64,000 nucleotides of DNA from Carnegiea gigantea (GCA_029747015.1 JAKOGI010000053.1:473001-537000); one strand, 5' to 3'. Shown: positions 9,937 through 20,777, counted from the stretch's first letter. Notes: generated by a model not told the origin, from the letters alone. Numbers and translations: made by a program.

Positions 9937-11391
9937 ATGACTTTGACAATCTCCAATTAACAGAACTAGTAAAACAAGTAAACGTGCAAGCAGGAACACC
10001 CATAGGAAGTGTAGGAAGTAACAATCCGAATAATTATGAAACTGGAGAACCTTCTAATCCTTTTAAAACCAATCTAATCTATAAGAATAAACATACAGCT
10101 AACTTTTGAAATAAGAAAAAACATCCAAGAAAAATGAATACTATCAATGAAGAATTTAAACCAAAAAAATTCTTTTCTTTTAGAACCAGTACGTGCATGG
10201 GGATATTTTTCAAATATAAACTGTGTAACTGATAAAAGAGCAGTTTTAGACACTTGGAGAAGTTCACTAATACTATCTTTAATGCAAGAACCAACTTATG
10301 CCGTAGAAGACAGAGATGTCAATGCTATGTACAATTTAATAATCTACTCTCTTCAAGGAAATGTGCTAAATTGGTATAGTGGAATATCTCTAGCACTAAG
10401 AAATTTAATATAGGTTGATGTAAAAAGAAATTTTGGAACTTCCATTGAACATGGTGTTTGGGCCTTTGAAAAATATTTATTAGGACAATTTCAAGGATAC
10501 GAATTTATTGAAAATCCAGAATTAAACAGACTAGAAGGGAAAAAAGAAGCTTTATACAAACTAACCAATTTAAGAACCTGTAACTTATGCAACTATAAGA
10601 GTTTCTTTTGTGAGTTTGAAAAATATTACTATGAGCTTTATGATTCTACAGAAAATCAAGAGCCTTATATCCAACTTTTATTAAATAAATTTCCTCATCC
10701 ATGGAATAAATACTTTTCAGATAAGTTTGAAGTGTATGCAAAACATCCATCTATTTTTAGATCAGTAGCTGCAGTTCAGACTCTAATAAATAAAGAAATG
10801 ATAGAACTTTGTTTATGAGAAAGTAGAAGAAGATATATTAAAGAAGTAACTCTTTGCTGTGAAGATGTAAAAGAACCAGGACAATATGGCTATGAAAATT
10901 ATCTAAATTTTAGACCTAAAAGAAAAAGAACTCCAAAACAGAATACCAAGAAATCTACCCCTAGAAAACCTCCAAAGAAAAAATTCTCTTAAAAGAAGAA
11001 ATTTTCAAACAAAAGAACAAAGACTGAAAAAGCAAAAACGGAGAAATCAGTAAATAAACCACAAAAAAGTAGTAAACATTTTCGACACGAAAATTTAACT
11101 CAAGAGAACTTTAACCCTCAGAATAGATATTATAATAGAAATAAAAAACCTACTGCTTGTCAATGTTGGAGTTATGGAGAAATAGGACATAAATCTATTG
11201 ACTGTAACAAAAGAAAAGCAAATATAGCAAAACTCTTTTCAGAAGAGTTTGAAGAAATTCAAGATGAACTGTATCCAATAACCAGTAATATACATGAATC
11301 AATTTCGAGTTGTTATGAATCTAGTAGCTCAGAAACTAAAACAAATACATCAGAAACAGAAAGTTCTTCAGATACAGAAGATGAATACTAA
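9900..11391 (+). pseudogene. EPRV coat protein (right unit)
   Basis: This is the structural capsid protein of the pararetrovirus. It begins MGDYNKAIEELLNDF, runs through a central capsid-like region (LNWYSGISLALRNL, then GTSIEHGVWAFEKYL) and a Lys/Arg-rich stretch (about 10910-11060). The caulimovirid-type zinc knuckle lies at 11158-11205 (CQCWSYGEIGHKSIDC), followed by an acidic Ser/Glu-rich tail ending DTEDEY. The third Cys expected in CxCxxCxxxxHxxxxC is a Tyr, so zinc binding is probably lost. Stops at 10107-10109, 10411-10413 and 10816-10818, an A insertion at 10163-10169 and a TAA at 10990-10992 break the frame. Confidence 0.8.
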
Positions 11392-12230
11392 AGAAACGGA
11401 AATTATTCAACAACAAGAACAAGAAACGAATGAAAATTATACTGGAATAATAACTTTCAACCGAAAACTTTATGAGAAAATTATAGCAACTGATTTATCT
11501 CTAAAAGATCCTCGAAATTTTATGAAAAAACTAGATGATCTTCTAACTCGAAAATTAATAAGATATTTTAAACTCTATACTACAGAATAACCAGTTAAAA
11601 TTCAACATTTACAGAGAAATATCCTATTAAGATTAATGACTCAAGAAATAATTGATAAATTCTTAGCAGAAATTCCCACTAAAGATAGAAAACTAATTAA
11701 GTATGTTCATTTATAAGGAATACAAATTGCAGTAAATGAGTGCTTTAAAGAAGGTATTAACTCACCTATAATTTTATCATTACATGATCAAAGATTTCGA
11801 AATATACAGAACAGTCATCTAAGAACATTACAAGGTAATCGAATTTACAAAAAATTAATCTTTGAATATTATTCGAATTATTCTGTTACTCTTCAAAGTA
11901 AAAATATAAAAGACATATTAAATTTGCAATTTAAACTTCTAACAGACATTGGATTACAACCAGGGAATGATGCATTATCCTTTTATTACAGAGACTTATA
12001 CATTTTTTCAAATACTAACTTTCCAATAAAAGATGTAAAACAAACAGGAAAAATAACTGTCGATCCAATCTTTTCAACTATCAGCACTATTATCTCTCCT
12101 CCTATGCAAGAAGCCAAAATTCCTGAATTAATAGATTTTCAGTTAGTTGAAGAAGGTGAAGCATCAACTAGCTATCAAGCACCTAGACTTTCTTATACTG
12201 AAAAAAGGAATAAGAGTAGCCAATCATCCT
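11392..12230 (+). pseudogene. EPRV movement protein (30K-type)
   Basis: Cell-to-cell movement protein in plant pararetroviruses. The segment SPIILSLHDQRFRN and the following LQGNRIYKKLIFEYYSNYSV have the spacing and hydrophobic pattern of the 30K-superfamily core of caulimovirids. A more C-terminal piece (LLTDIGLQPGNDALSFYYRDL) and a Ser/Glu-rich tail follow. Stops at 11588-11590 and 11714-11716, and a frame change near 12200, break it. It begins in a frame overlapping the end of the coat protein (open from 11294). Identification rests on pattern recognition and gene order. Confidence 0.68.
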
Positions 12231-12680
12231 ATTTTAACACAAAGTTATAGTATAGCAACTATACCTAGGTTTACACTTCCATTATTAACAACTAAACGAA
12301 CTAGCACCTACAAAGTAAAGTTAGACTATTTTAATGGACAAACATGGATCTCTAACAAAATCCTTATAGATACAGGAACATCACAAAGCCACTGTATACC
12401 TTTACCCATAGCAATCTTAACAGCATCAGAATATAACTTTGTTACCTACAATGGTCAGAAGGCAACTCTAAATCAAATCTTTAGGATAATGATGAAAACT
12501 CCTAATTCTACTCTATTAGAATTTGATTGCTATATTGATCATTCTATTAAAAATAAATTTTATCATATACTCTTAGGAATGAATTCCCTTGACCAATATA
12601 CCAACTATGAGATTGGTCCTACTCATATAACTCTTGAACGCTTAGGAAGCAACTTGAAATACCTATTCTTACATATATAG
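12147..12680 (+). pseudogene. EPRV protease-like domain 1
   Basis: A retropepsin-like domain with the active-site triad DTG at 12369-12377 (ILIDTGTSQSHC) and a C-terminal hydrophobic-Gly block (HILLGMNSLDQY), about 75 residues apart, as expected for a viral aspartic protease monomer. The frame has no internal stop, but it is out of frame with both the movement protein before it and domain 2 after it. Confidence 0.7.
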
Positions 12681-13060
12681 ATGTAACCATCAAAGAATTA
12701 GATATTACTACTATTGCTTTGATTGACACCGGATCTGAAGTCACTTTCTTTCAGGACCTTTTACTTCCTAAATGGGATAAAATCCCAAATGACGGTAAAA
12801 TTAGAATCAAAGGTATTCATCCTATTTGTACCTATTTAGATTTGGTTCAGAACAATGTTTCCATTATTTTAGGTAATAAAATCCTTACAATACCCACAGT
12901 ATTACAGTAGAACTCTGGTTATGATATCTTACTAGGAAATGATTTCCTAAAACAATTTACAAAATTTACACAGACTCCATATACTATCTATTTAACTACA
13001 AAATGTGGTCACACCTTAAAAATACCAACTCTAAAACAACCTTAGAGAGTGCGAGCGAAA
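12681..13060 (+). pseudogene. EPRV protease-like domain 2
   Basis: A second DTG box at 12725-12733 (ALIDTGSEVTFFQ) is followed by a hydrophobic-Gly block (YDILLGNDFLKQF, near 12925-12960) after a TAG at 12908-12910. It looks like a complete retropepsin monomer directly after domain 1. One protease domain is the usual complement in caulimovirids; two in tandem is unusual. Which one is the canonical pol-proximal protease is not decided by sequence alone, but position favours this one. Confidence 0.7.
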
Positions 13061-13261
13061 CGTAGTGGAGAGGGTTATGAACATATAGCACTTCAGATAC
13101 AAGCACAAAAACTTATTTTTTCAGTTCACATAATCAAGAAAGATGATCTTTTAGCAAAACTCAAACAAATCTGTTCTGAAAATCCTTTACAATTTTGAAA
13201 ACCTGAACAACCTCGAGCTAAAATAAAACTAACACAATAAATTTATATCAAAGAAAAACCA

Positions 13262-14105
13262 ATGCTATACTCGGAAGATGATATCAAGGAATTTTCAATA
13301 CAAATAAAAGAACTACTTAAAAAAGGACTTATTAGACCATCCAACCGAGCATACTCTTCCCTAGCCTTTAGGGTAGTTAACGAAGCAGAAAGAAGAAGAG
13401 GAAAAACTAGAATGGTTATTAACTATAAAAAATTAAATCAGTTTACAAAAACAGATAATTATTTTCTACCCAACAAAGAAGTCTTAATTAACCTTGTAAA
13501 AAATAGAAAATTCTTCTCTAAATTTGATTGCAAATCTGGCTTTTGGCAGATTAAAATGGAAGAAACAATTATTAAATATACAGGTTTTAGTGCACCTCAA
13601 GGATTTTATGAATGGATTGTTATGCCGTTTGGACTAAAAAATGCACCAAGGATTTTTCAACGAAGAATGGACGATGCATTTAAACATCTTAACAATTTTC
13701 TTGTTGTTTATGTGGATGATATTTTAATAAGTTTAGACACTCTTAAAGAGCATTGAGTACATCTCAACACATTTCTGGAAACAGCTATTAAAGAAGGTAT
13801 TTGCCTAAGTGAGAAAAAAAGCTGTAATTGAAAAAGAGAAAATTGAATTCTTAGGATTTGAAGTTGGTACAAACGGAATCAGCTTACAACCTCATATCTC
13901 TAGAAAAATCATGGAATATCTAGACCAGTTACGAACAAAGAAACAAATTCAAGGTTTCTTAGGATTATTAAACTATGCTAGTTCTTATATACCAGACTTA
14001 GCAAAGAAGAAAAAAGATTTGCAAAGCTTACTAAAAAAAAACAATACTCTTGGTTGGATAGAAAAACATACAGAAATTGTGAAAAAATTAAAAAAAGAAT
14101 GTTAA
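13262..14105 (+). pseudogene. EPRV reverse transcriptase
   Basis: This copies pregenomic RNA into DNA. Blocks seen are GKTRMVINYKKLNQFTK, FDCKSGFWQIKM, WIVMPFGLKNAPRIFQRRMD and the catalytic YVDDILIS, with YVDD encoded at 13709-13720. The thumb/connection segment (EFLGFEVGTNGISLQPH, IQGFLGLLNYASSYIP) follows in another frame from about 13809. A TGA at 13754-13756 and a frameshift near 13800 break the gene. The catalytic residues are intact. The RT is of caulimovirid type (YVDD with KNAPRIFQ), distinct from the FMDD of the Athila elements in the window. Confidence 0.88.
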
Positions 14106-14187
14106 CAACTTCCCAATCTTAGACTCCCTGAACCTGAAGACAACTTAATTCTTCAAACAGACGCATCTGACAAAACATGGGCAGCAG
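14106..14187 (+). pseudogene. EPRV RNase H, 5' fragment before copia insertion
   Basis: Start of the RNase H domain, including the first catalytic aspartate context (LQTDASDKTWAAV), cut at 14187 by the copia element. The last five bases, AGCAG (14183-14187), are repeated at 18977-18981. The remainder of the domain lies at 18977-19373. Confidence 0.85.
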
Positions 14188-14358
14188 TGTTAGACTATGT
14201 ATATAAATCATTGTATATCTTTTATATTTAGTATGCAAATTATATCCTAGGATAGCTTCCTATTTTATAGCCTAGATCTTAGCCTTTCATCACTCCTATG
14301 CACTTGTATATAAAGGACCCAAAAGGGAATGGAAAGGCAGGCAAAACAATTACTTTCA
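14188..14358 (+). repeat. 5' LTR of copia element
   Basis: 171 bp, TGTTAGAC...TTTCA. A TATATAAAGG TATA-like box lies near 14308. It differs from the 3' LTR at five positions by eye. Confidence 0.95.
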
Positions 14359-14370
14359 TGGTATCAGAGT
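14359..14370 (+). other. primer binding site, initiator tRNA-Met type (copia)
   Basis: TGGTATCAGAGT lies immediately after the 5' LTR. It matches the conserved copia primer site TGGTATCAGAGC at 11 of 12 bases. Confidence 0.9.
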
Positions 14371-14388
14371 TCCTTTTCTTTCCTAACC

Positions 14389-15590
14389 ATGCCTCTCTCT
14401 AATCTGCCCATTTCTTTCACCTCATTCTCCTCCTCTTCTTCTGCTTCAATGGCTACACCATCTTTCCATCCTGCCCTCACAGTTAACAACATAAAGAACT
14501 TTATTCCTATCACTCTGAAAATGGAAAAGGTCCAGTACTCATCATGGGCAGAATTATTCAAAATCCATTGTCGCGTGTGCAAAGTCATTGATTACATTCT
14601 TCCTAAACCGATGACATCTGCCAAAAACCAGGAGCAAACCCATCAAGCAGATGAAGCTACTAGCGTTGACAAGGAACTCTGGTCACGTCTCGATGCTGTC
14701 GTCCTCCAATGGATTTATGGCACGATCTCAAGTGATCTCTTGCACACCATCATTGAAACCGATGCTACTGCACAACAAGCATGGGAAAGACTCGCAAGTA
14801 TTTTCTAGGATAACAAGAATGCTCGCACTCTCTATCTAGAAAATCAGTTCAGTCAGGTTCAGTTGAATGATTTTTCCAATATCTCGACCTTCTGTCAAGA
14901 ACTAAAAATGCTTGCTGATCAACTTGCTAATGTTGGTGCCCCGGTTTCAAATCAACGATTAGTTCTACTATTAATTGCAGGTTTGAATGAGAACTATGAT
15001 GGTGTTGCTGCTATACTTCAATCAAGTAACCCATTGCCTTCCTTCTATGAGGTCCGCTCGAGGCTAATACTCGAAGAAACCCGCAAGGCTAAATAAGCCA
15101 CCACTGCCGCCGGCGTTACTGGCACTACTGGAACTGCCCTCCTCATCACCAACTCCAGCAGTGACTCAAGGTCCTCAAACTCTAATTCCGACCTCCCATC
15201 ATATTGCACCAGCCATGGTCAGAAAAAGGGTCCACCCTGCAACAATCACAGAGGCCAATATAATGGTGGACGGAGCCGAGGACGTGGTGGCAATCATCAA
15301 AGGGGTGGAAGAAACTTTCGTGGCGACAGCACCTCTGCTCAGAATTAGCAGCAGCATGGATGGTCCCAGCAGCCACCATGGGCCGCATATCTACCATGGG
15401 CTAGCTGGAGAACATGGACAGCCCCTCCTTGCCCTTGCCCCACTTCCTCTTGGGTCCGACCTCCTGTTCGTCAGCCTGGCATTCTCGGTAGTCATCCTCA
15501 ACAAGCACATGTCGCTCATACGACCCCCCCTTCCTGCTATGAACCCATGGATATTGAGGCGGCAATGCACACTATGACCTTTAATGCCCC
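14389..15590 (+). pseudogene. copia gag (with internal stops)
   Basis: The likely Met is at 14389 (MPLSNLPISF), after which comes a Ser-rich stretch and the copia gag core (VQYSSWAELFKIHC, LWSRLDAVVLQWIYGTIS, AQQAWERLASIF). A stop at 14806-14808 interrupts it; the same frame continues with ARTLYLENQFSQ and the UBN2-like region LADQLANVGAPVSNQRLVLLLIAGLNENYD. A second stop lies at 15094-15096. A Gly/Arg-rich stretch (about 15240-15330) stands where a zinc knuckle would be; I do not see a clear CCHC. A further TAG lies near 15346. Confidence 0.85.
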
Positions 15591-17310
15591 CAATGACAAT
15601 TGGTATATGGATATCGGTGCAACCTCACATATGATTGCATCTCCAGGTAATCTTACATCTTATTTTAATATGAGCAATAATAGAAATGTCATTGTTGGCA
15701 GCGGACATGAAATTCCAATTCGAGGTCTTGGACAAGCACACCTTCCGCCCCCTATCCACCTTTAACCTTAAATAATGTTCTTCATGCTCCTAAACTTATT
15801 AAGAACTTAATATCTGTACGTCGTTTCAAAACTGATAATCATGTTTCTGTTGAATTTGATCTTTTTGGTTTTTCTGTAAAGGATATTCAGACGGCAATGC
15901 CAATAATGAGATGTGACAGCGCCGGGGACCTCTATCCTATCCCTACAACTGCATTCACTCAAGCTCTCCCTCCATCAACCTTTGTCGCTCTTTCTCCTGA
16001 TTTATGGCATAATCACTTGGGACACTCGAGCGCAACTGTTTTACACTCTCTGAGGAATAATGGTGTTATTAATTGCAATAAACCTCCCCTTCTTCAATTT
16101 GTCCCTCTTGTTTTTTGGGAAACAAGTTAAGTTGCCATTTTCTGCTTCTTTGTCTACCACATTAATGCCATTTGACATAATTCATAGTGATTTGTGGACA
16201 TCACCTATTCTGAGTTCTGCTGGTCATAAATATTACATTCTGTTTTTGGATGATTACTCAAACTTCCTATGGACTTTTCCGATTGGGCAGAAATCCCAAC
16301 TCTTTTCCATATTTTTATCTTTTAATGCCTTCATTCAAACTCAATTTGAGAAGAATATCAAGTGTTTTCAATGTGATAATGGGCGAGAATTCGATAATGA
16401 CTCATTTAAATTATTCTGTCACAACAATGGTATGGTTTTCCGTTTCTCCTACCCCTATACTTCTCCTCAAAATAGGAAGACCGAAAGAAAAATTCGAATC
16501 ATAAATAACTTGATATGAACTCTTCTTGCTTATGCTTCTCTACCCCCATCTTTTTGGCATCATGCCTTGCAAATGGCAACTTATCTGCTAAACATACTCT
16601 CTAGCAAATTACTTTCTTATTATTCCCTAACTCAAATTCTATACCATCGGGATCCCTCGTACACACATCTACAGGTTTTTGGGTGCTTATGCTACCCTCT
16701 TTCTCCTTCTCATGTCATAAATAAACTTCAATCCCGCTCTACTCCTTGTGTCTTCTTCGGATACCCACCGAATCATCGGGGATATAAATGTTATGATTCG
16801 TCTAGTAAAAAGATAATTATTTCTCGGTATGTTGTTTTTGATGAGTCCCATTTCCCTTTTGCCAACAACCATGCTCCTAGTGCTCACACATATGATTTTG
16901 TCACTGATGGCTTGCACCCATTATTTCACAATTAATTTCTTCAACCACAAAGTACAATCCACCAGTAAGCAACGCCTTCACCTATGTAACATTCCCCTTC
17001 CGCTATCTCCTCACCCTTACTGGCCCAGTCCAGTGCTGACTCCGCCACTTCCCCACAGCCTAGCTTGCCCATTTCCCAGCCCTTACCTCCCAATTCCCTA
17101 TTGCCTAGCCGTCCCTCACCGCCCCCCCACCAATCCACATCAGACTCACATCACCACCAACCTGGCCCCTCCACCACTCGGACCATGGTCACTCGTAGCA
17201 TGCAAGGGATATTTAAGCCCAAACGTCCCCTCAACTTATCCATCTCGGTCACACCTTCCCTCTACCTCATAACCCTAAGGCTGCCCTATCCGACCCGAAT
17301 TGAAAAGCTA
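15591..17310 (+). pseudogene. copia protease and integrase
   Basis: The protease box reads WYMDIGATSHM (15601-15633); copia elements usually have DSGA, so the second residue is changed. The integrase zinc finger follows (LWHNHLGHSSATVLHSL, about 16005-16055), but the expected Cys pair is lost at a frameshift near 16080-16110. The catalytic core has FDIIHSDLWTSP with its Asp and CDNGREFDN. A stop (TGA, about 16516-16518) interrupts the core, which resumes with the GCLCYPLSPSHVINKLQ and GYPPNHRGYKCYD blocks. A Pro/Ser-rich linker to RT follows (about 16930-17280). Confidence 0.85.
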
Positions 17311-18781
17311 CCATGGTCGATGAATATAATGCTCTTATTGAAACTAAGATGTGGGAGTTGGTGCCCCGTCCTCCTAATGTGAATATTATTCGTTCTATGT
17401 GGATTTTTCGTCATAATATGAGATCTGATGGTTCTTTTGAGCGGCACAAAGCCTGCCTTGTGGGTGATGGCAGTTCTCAACAGATTGGCATGGATTGTAA
17501 TGAAACGTTCAGCCCAGTGGTGAAGCCTACTACCATTCGGATTATCCTCAGCATTGCTCTGTCCAAATCTTGGTCTATTCATTAATTGGATGTTAAAAAT
17601 GCTTTTTTGCATAGCCAGCTCCATGAAACAGTTTACATGTATCAACCTTTGGGATTCCGAGATCCGGCCCATCTAGATTATTTATGCTTGTTGAAGAAAT
17701 CCCTATATGGCCTTAAGCAAGCCCCTCATGCTTGGTATCAACGGTTTGCTGATTTTGTATCCACTATTGGCCTCACTCATAGCAAATCTGATAATTCTTT
17801 GTTCATTCATTAGCATGGAAATAACACGGCATAATTCTTCTTTATGTTGATGACATAATTCTCACTGCCTCGTCTGACGCTCTTCGTACATCCATCATGT
17901 CATTTCTTGCTTCTGAATTTGCTATGAAAGATTTGGGCCCGTTGAGCTATTTCCTCGGCATTGCCATCACTCAGCATAAAGGCGGGTTATTTCTTTCTCA
18001 AAAGAAATATGCAGAAGAGATTATTGACCTAGCCGGCATGACATCTTATAAATCTGCCCCCACACCGGTTGATACGAAGAGTAAGTTGAGTGCATCATTA
18101 GATTCTCGTTGTCAAGATCCTACACTTTATCGCAGACTAGTTGGAGCATTGCAGTACCTCACTTTTACAAGACCGGATATATCCTATGCTATGCAACAAG
18201 TTTGCTTACACATGCACAATCCGAAGAATAACCACATGACTGCTTTGAAACGCATTCTCCGATACATTCAAGGTACATTTGATTACGGCTTACATCTGTA
18301 CAAGTCTGCAGTTACTGATCTCGTCTCTTATACTGATGCGGATTGGGGTGGATGCCCGGATACAAGACGATCTACCTCGGGTCATTGTGTGTTTTTTGGA
18401 GCCAATCTGATCTCTTGGTCTTCTAAGCGACAACCTACCTTATGTCGATCCAGTGCTGAAGCTGAGTATCGAGGAGTCGCTAATGTTGTTTTGAAGTTGT
18501 GTTGGATTCGAAACCTTCTCTTGGAGCTACATTGTCCACTCCACAAGGCTACATTAGTCTACTGTGATAATGTCAGTGCCATATATCTCTCCGGTAACGC
18601 CGTACAACATCAGCGCACTAAACACATTAAGATGGACATACATTTTGTACACGAAAAAGTTGCACGCAGTCAAGTGAGAGTTCTTCAGGTCCCGTCCAAG
18701 TATCAAATTGCTGATATCTTCACTAAAGGGCTTCCACACATACTCTTCGATGGATTCAGGGACAGTCTCAGCGTACAATAA
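17311..18781 (+). pseudogene. copia reverse transcriptase and RNase H
   Basis: RT blocks in order are MWELVPRPPNVNIIRSMWIF, NETFSPVVKPTTIRIIL, LDVKNAFLHSQLHETVYM, SLYGLKQAPHAWYQRF and the catalytic YVDD at 17843-17854. Stops occur at 17583-17585 (TAA) and 17811-17813 (TAG), with a frame change near 17815-17840. The RNase H part has YTDADWGGCPDTRRSTSGH and SSAEAEYRGVANV and ends ADIFTKGLPHILFDGFRDS at 18781, a complete copia C-terminus. The 294-codon stretch from 17897 is uninterrupted. Confidence 0.92.
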
Positions 18782-18805
18782 CCTGCCGCTTCAACTGCAG
18801 GGGTG

Positions 18806-18976
18806 TGTTAGACTATGTAAATAAATCATTGTATATCTTTTATATTTAGTATGCAAATTATATCCTAGGATAGCTTCCTATTTTATAGCCTAGATCTTAG
18901 CCTTTCATCACTTTTGTGCACTTGTATATAAAGGACCCAAAAGGGAATGGAAAGGCAGGCAGAACAATTACTTTCA
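18806..18976 (+). repeat. 3' LTR of copia element
   Basis: 171 bp, TGTTAGAC...TTTCA, preceded by the purine-rich GCAGGGGTG (about 18797-18805), the probable polypurine tract. It is followed by the AGCAG duplication. Confidence 0.95.
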
Positions 18977-19373
18977 AGCAGTTTTGAAGACTGACTTAAA
19001 TGAAATTTGTGGTTATCATAGTGGAACTTTTTCTGAGCGTGAAGAAAATTATAATACCATGGAAAAGGAACTATTAGCAATTATTAGAGGAATCACTAAA
19101 TGGAGACTCTTTTTGTTACCTAAGCCATTTAAAGTCTTAACAGATAATCAAGCAGCCACTACTTTTGTGAAACAAGCTTTAGACAATGGACCTCATATGA
19201 GAAAATTACATCGATGGGAACTCTTTTTATCTCAATTTAATGCTATGTACGAGCATGTTGCTGGTAAAAATAACTTTATTGCAGATTATTTAACAAGAGA
19301 ACATGAGTTCAATGGACAAAGGCAAAGCTCCAATGGAACAAGTAAACAGCACCCAGCTAATCTAGAACTTTGA
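18977..19373 (+). pseudogene. EPRV RNase H, 3' fragment after copia insertion
   Basis: The remainder of the RNase H interrupted at 14187. Blocks CGYHSGTFSEREENYNTMEK, VLTDNQAATTFVKQ and HVAGKNNFIADYLTREH match a caulimovirid RNase H with its catalytic Glu and Asp residues. The fragment itself is open to the stop at 19371-19373. Confidence 0.88.
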
Positions 19374-19377
19374 AGAC

Positions 19378-20415
19378 ATTCTTATCAATGTTAATGAATA
19401 CTGTGAAGTTATCAGTGAGAAAATTGAAGTCATTGAGGAAATTGTTGTAGACCTCAGAGCTAATCTTGGAAAAGCTCGAGAACTAAGAACATATTTCCAT
19501 CGAACTATTAAACAGCTCAAATTGAACTCTTCAAAGATGGATTTGACAAAAGTCTAATTTAAACTCTCTGAACTCTCATTTCGATCAAATCAGAAAAACG
19601 CTTCAAACCCCCTCTCTGAAGAAGAGAAAGAGAAGCAACAACTAAAAGCTAAGCTATTAGCTTCAAGACCAGTTATTCAAAATACTGGCATTCGAACTCT
19701 TGATCTATCGGACTCTTTTTACAAGAACTATTATGAAGCAACTGTGCTTGCTTACCAGAAAATCTCTAGTTTACCTGAACTCTACTACAATCCAAGGGAC
19801 TCACTTTTTCCCAGAATCCTTGCTTTCATCAAAGCCAACCCTGATATCGTTTTTGAACTCTTTAGGCATGGATATTTAAATTATCTGTACCCAAGCCTCA
19901 GTCTTATTGAACTACAATATTTCCCAGCCAATTTTAAATATGCTATTAAGCAATTCAGTCAACAAGAATATATTTGTCTTCGTATTTTTACCATCTCTCC
20001 TGAAAAGGATGAAGATACTATTTACCCTTCCATTCATTTAGTTGAAATAACCCATGTTACAAAACCTGAAACAACTACAAAACTCCCCATCATTGCAGTA
20101 GAGAAAAACAAACACTACAAAACTCCTCATTTTGACAAAGTATGGATCAGCTATAAACAATCAACAGGTGCTCTTGCCATCAAATGCCAGAGCGAACGAC
20201 TAATGAACAAAGGAGCCAGAACTCTTTACTCTGGCAAAAATCTAATTCTAGTCACTACCGAAGAAGCTGAAAACATCTCAATCGATGAACAATTTTTTGA
20301 CTTTAGCTATGCACTGGAGCCCAAGAAATTTCTAAGCAGTCCAGCTGTACGCACAAAATTTGCTGAACTTTATAAAGCGGAACAAGACAAGGCACAAAAG
20401 CAGATTCTCACCTAG
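19378..20415 (+). pseudogene. EPRV ORF at the TAV (translational transactivator) position
   Basis: A long frame open from 19558 to 20415, extending upstream in the same frame through a TAA at 19555-19557. The product would be around 340 residues, within the usual range of the inclusion-body/transactivator protein found after pol in caulimo-, cavemo- and solendoviruses. The N-terminal part is coiled-coil-like (VNEYCEVISEKIEVIEEIV); the middle has FDKVWISYKQSTGALAIKC. I do not see a decisive TAV motif, so the call rests on position and size. Confidence 0.55.
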
Positions 20416-20571
20416 TCATCATGTAAGACACAAGGGGTCACAACTTTATCAACTCTTATCCCTGCCGATACAAGAAGACAATGAACATTCAGTGACCTTA
20501 TCAAGAACAGTGAAAACTTTATCTGTAAACCTTATCTCTTAGCTGACAATCCTATCGTTTGAGATTTCCCA

Positions 20572-20617
20572 TGATGTAAGCACATATGTCATAGCGCACC
20601 CACTTCCCCTATAAATA
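20572..20617 (+). promoter_or_regulatory. EPRV pregenomic RNA promoter (as-1-like element and TATA box)
   Basis: TGATGTAAGCACATATGTCA (20572-20591) resembles the paired TGACG as-1 element upstream of caulimovirid promoters. CTATAAATA at 20609-20617 is a good TATA box about 20 bases further on. Its place just after the last long ORF and before a long leader is where the 35S-type promoter lies. Confidence 0.75.
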
Positions 20618-20644
20618 AATTAGCTGATTTCAGTAGGATCATTA

Positions 20645-20691
20645 GCATTTAGATTGGCATTTAGATCGGCATTTAGATCGGCATTTGTAAG
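20645..20691 (+). repeat. 12-bp tandem repeat at the start of the EPRV leader
   Basis: Three 12-bp units, GCATTTAGAT(T/C)G, and a partial fourth. They begin about 30 bases after the TATA box, so at or just after the expected transcription start. Confidence 0.9.
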
Positions 20692-20771
20692 AAAAAATTT
20701 TCTCTGTAAGATATCTCTCTTAAAATGTTCTAATTTCCTCCCTTTAGGGAAAAGAGAACAATTATCCATGA

Positions 20772-20777
20772 AATAAA
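20772..20777 (+). terminator. candidate EPRV polyadenylation signal
   Basis: AATAAA lies about 130 bases downstream of the expected transcription start, the usual place for the caulimovirid signal that is bypassed on first passage and used on the second. Confidence 0.5.

Larger units (their letters stand above)
9058..10970 (+). repeat. right arm of EPRV inverted repeat
   Basis: The partner of 7107-9018, continuous with the rest of the virus on its right. Lesions found only here are a stop-loss (TAA to CAA at the end of the coiled-coil ORF, about 9898), a CGA to TGA stop at 10107-10109 and one extra A in the run 10163-10169. Shared with the left arm are stops at 10411-10413 (TAG) and 10816-10818 (TGA). 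Confidence 0.93.
14188..18976 (+). mobile_element. Ty1/copia retrotransposon inside the EPRV RNase H
   Basis: A complete 4789-bp element with 171-bp LTRs, flanked by a perfect 5-bp target-site duplication AGCAG (14183-14187 and 18977-18981). It carries an initiator-tRNA-Met primer site, gag, protease, integrase, RT and RNase H in copia order. The very short LTRs fit the Ale/Retrofit-like group, though I have not tested the lineage. The LTRs differ at 5 of 171 positions by hand count (about 3 percent). Several internal stops mean this copy is not autonomous. Confidence 0.95.

Noticed and set aside
20360..20542. Short frame overlapping the end of the TAV-position ORF
   Set aside because: It is an alternate-frame shadow with no independent start context or motif.
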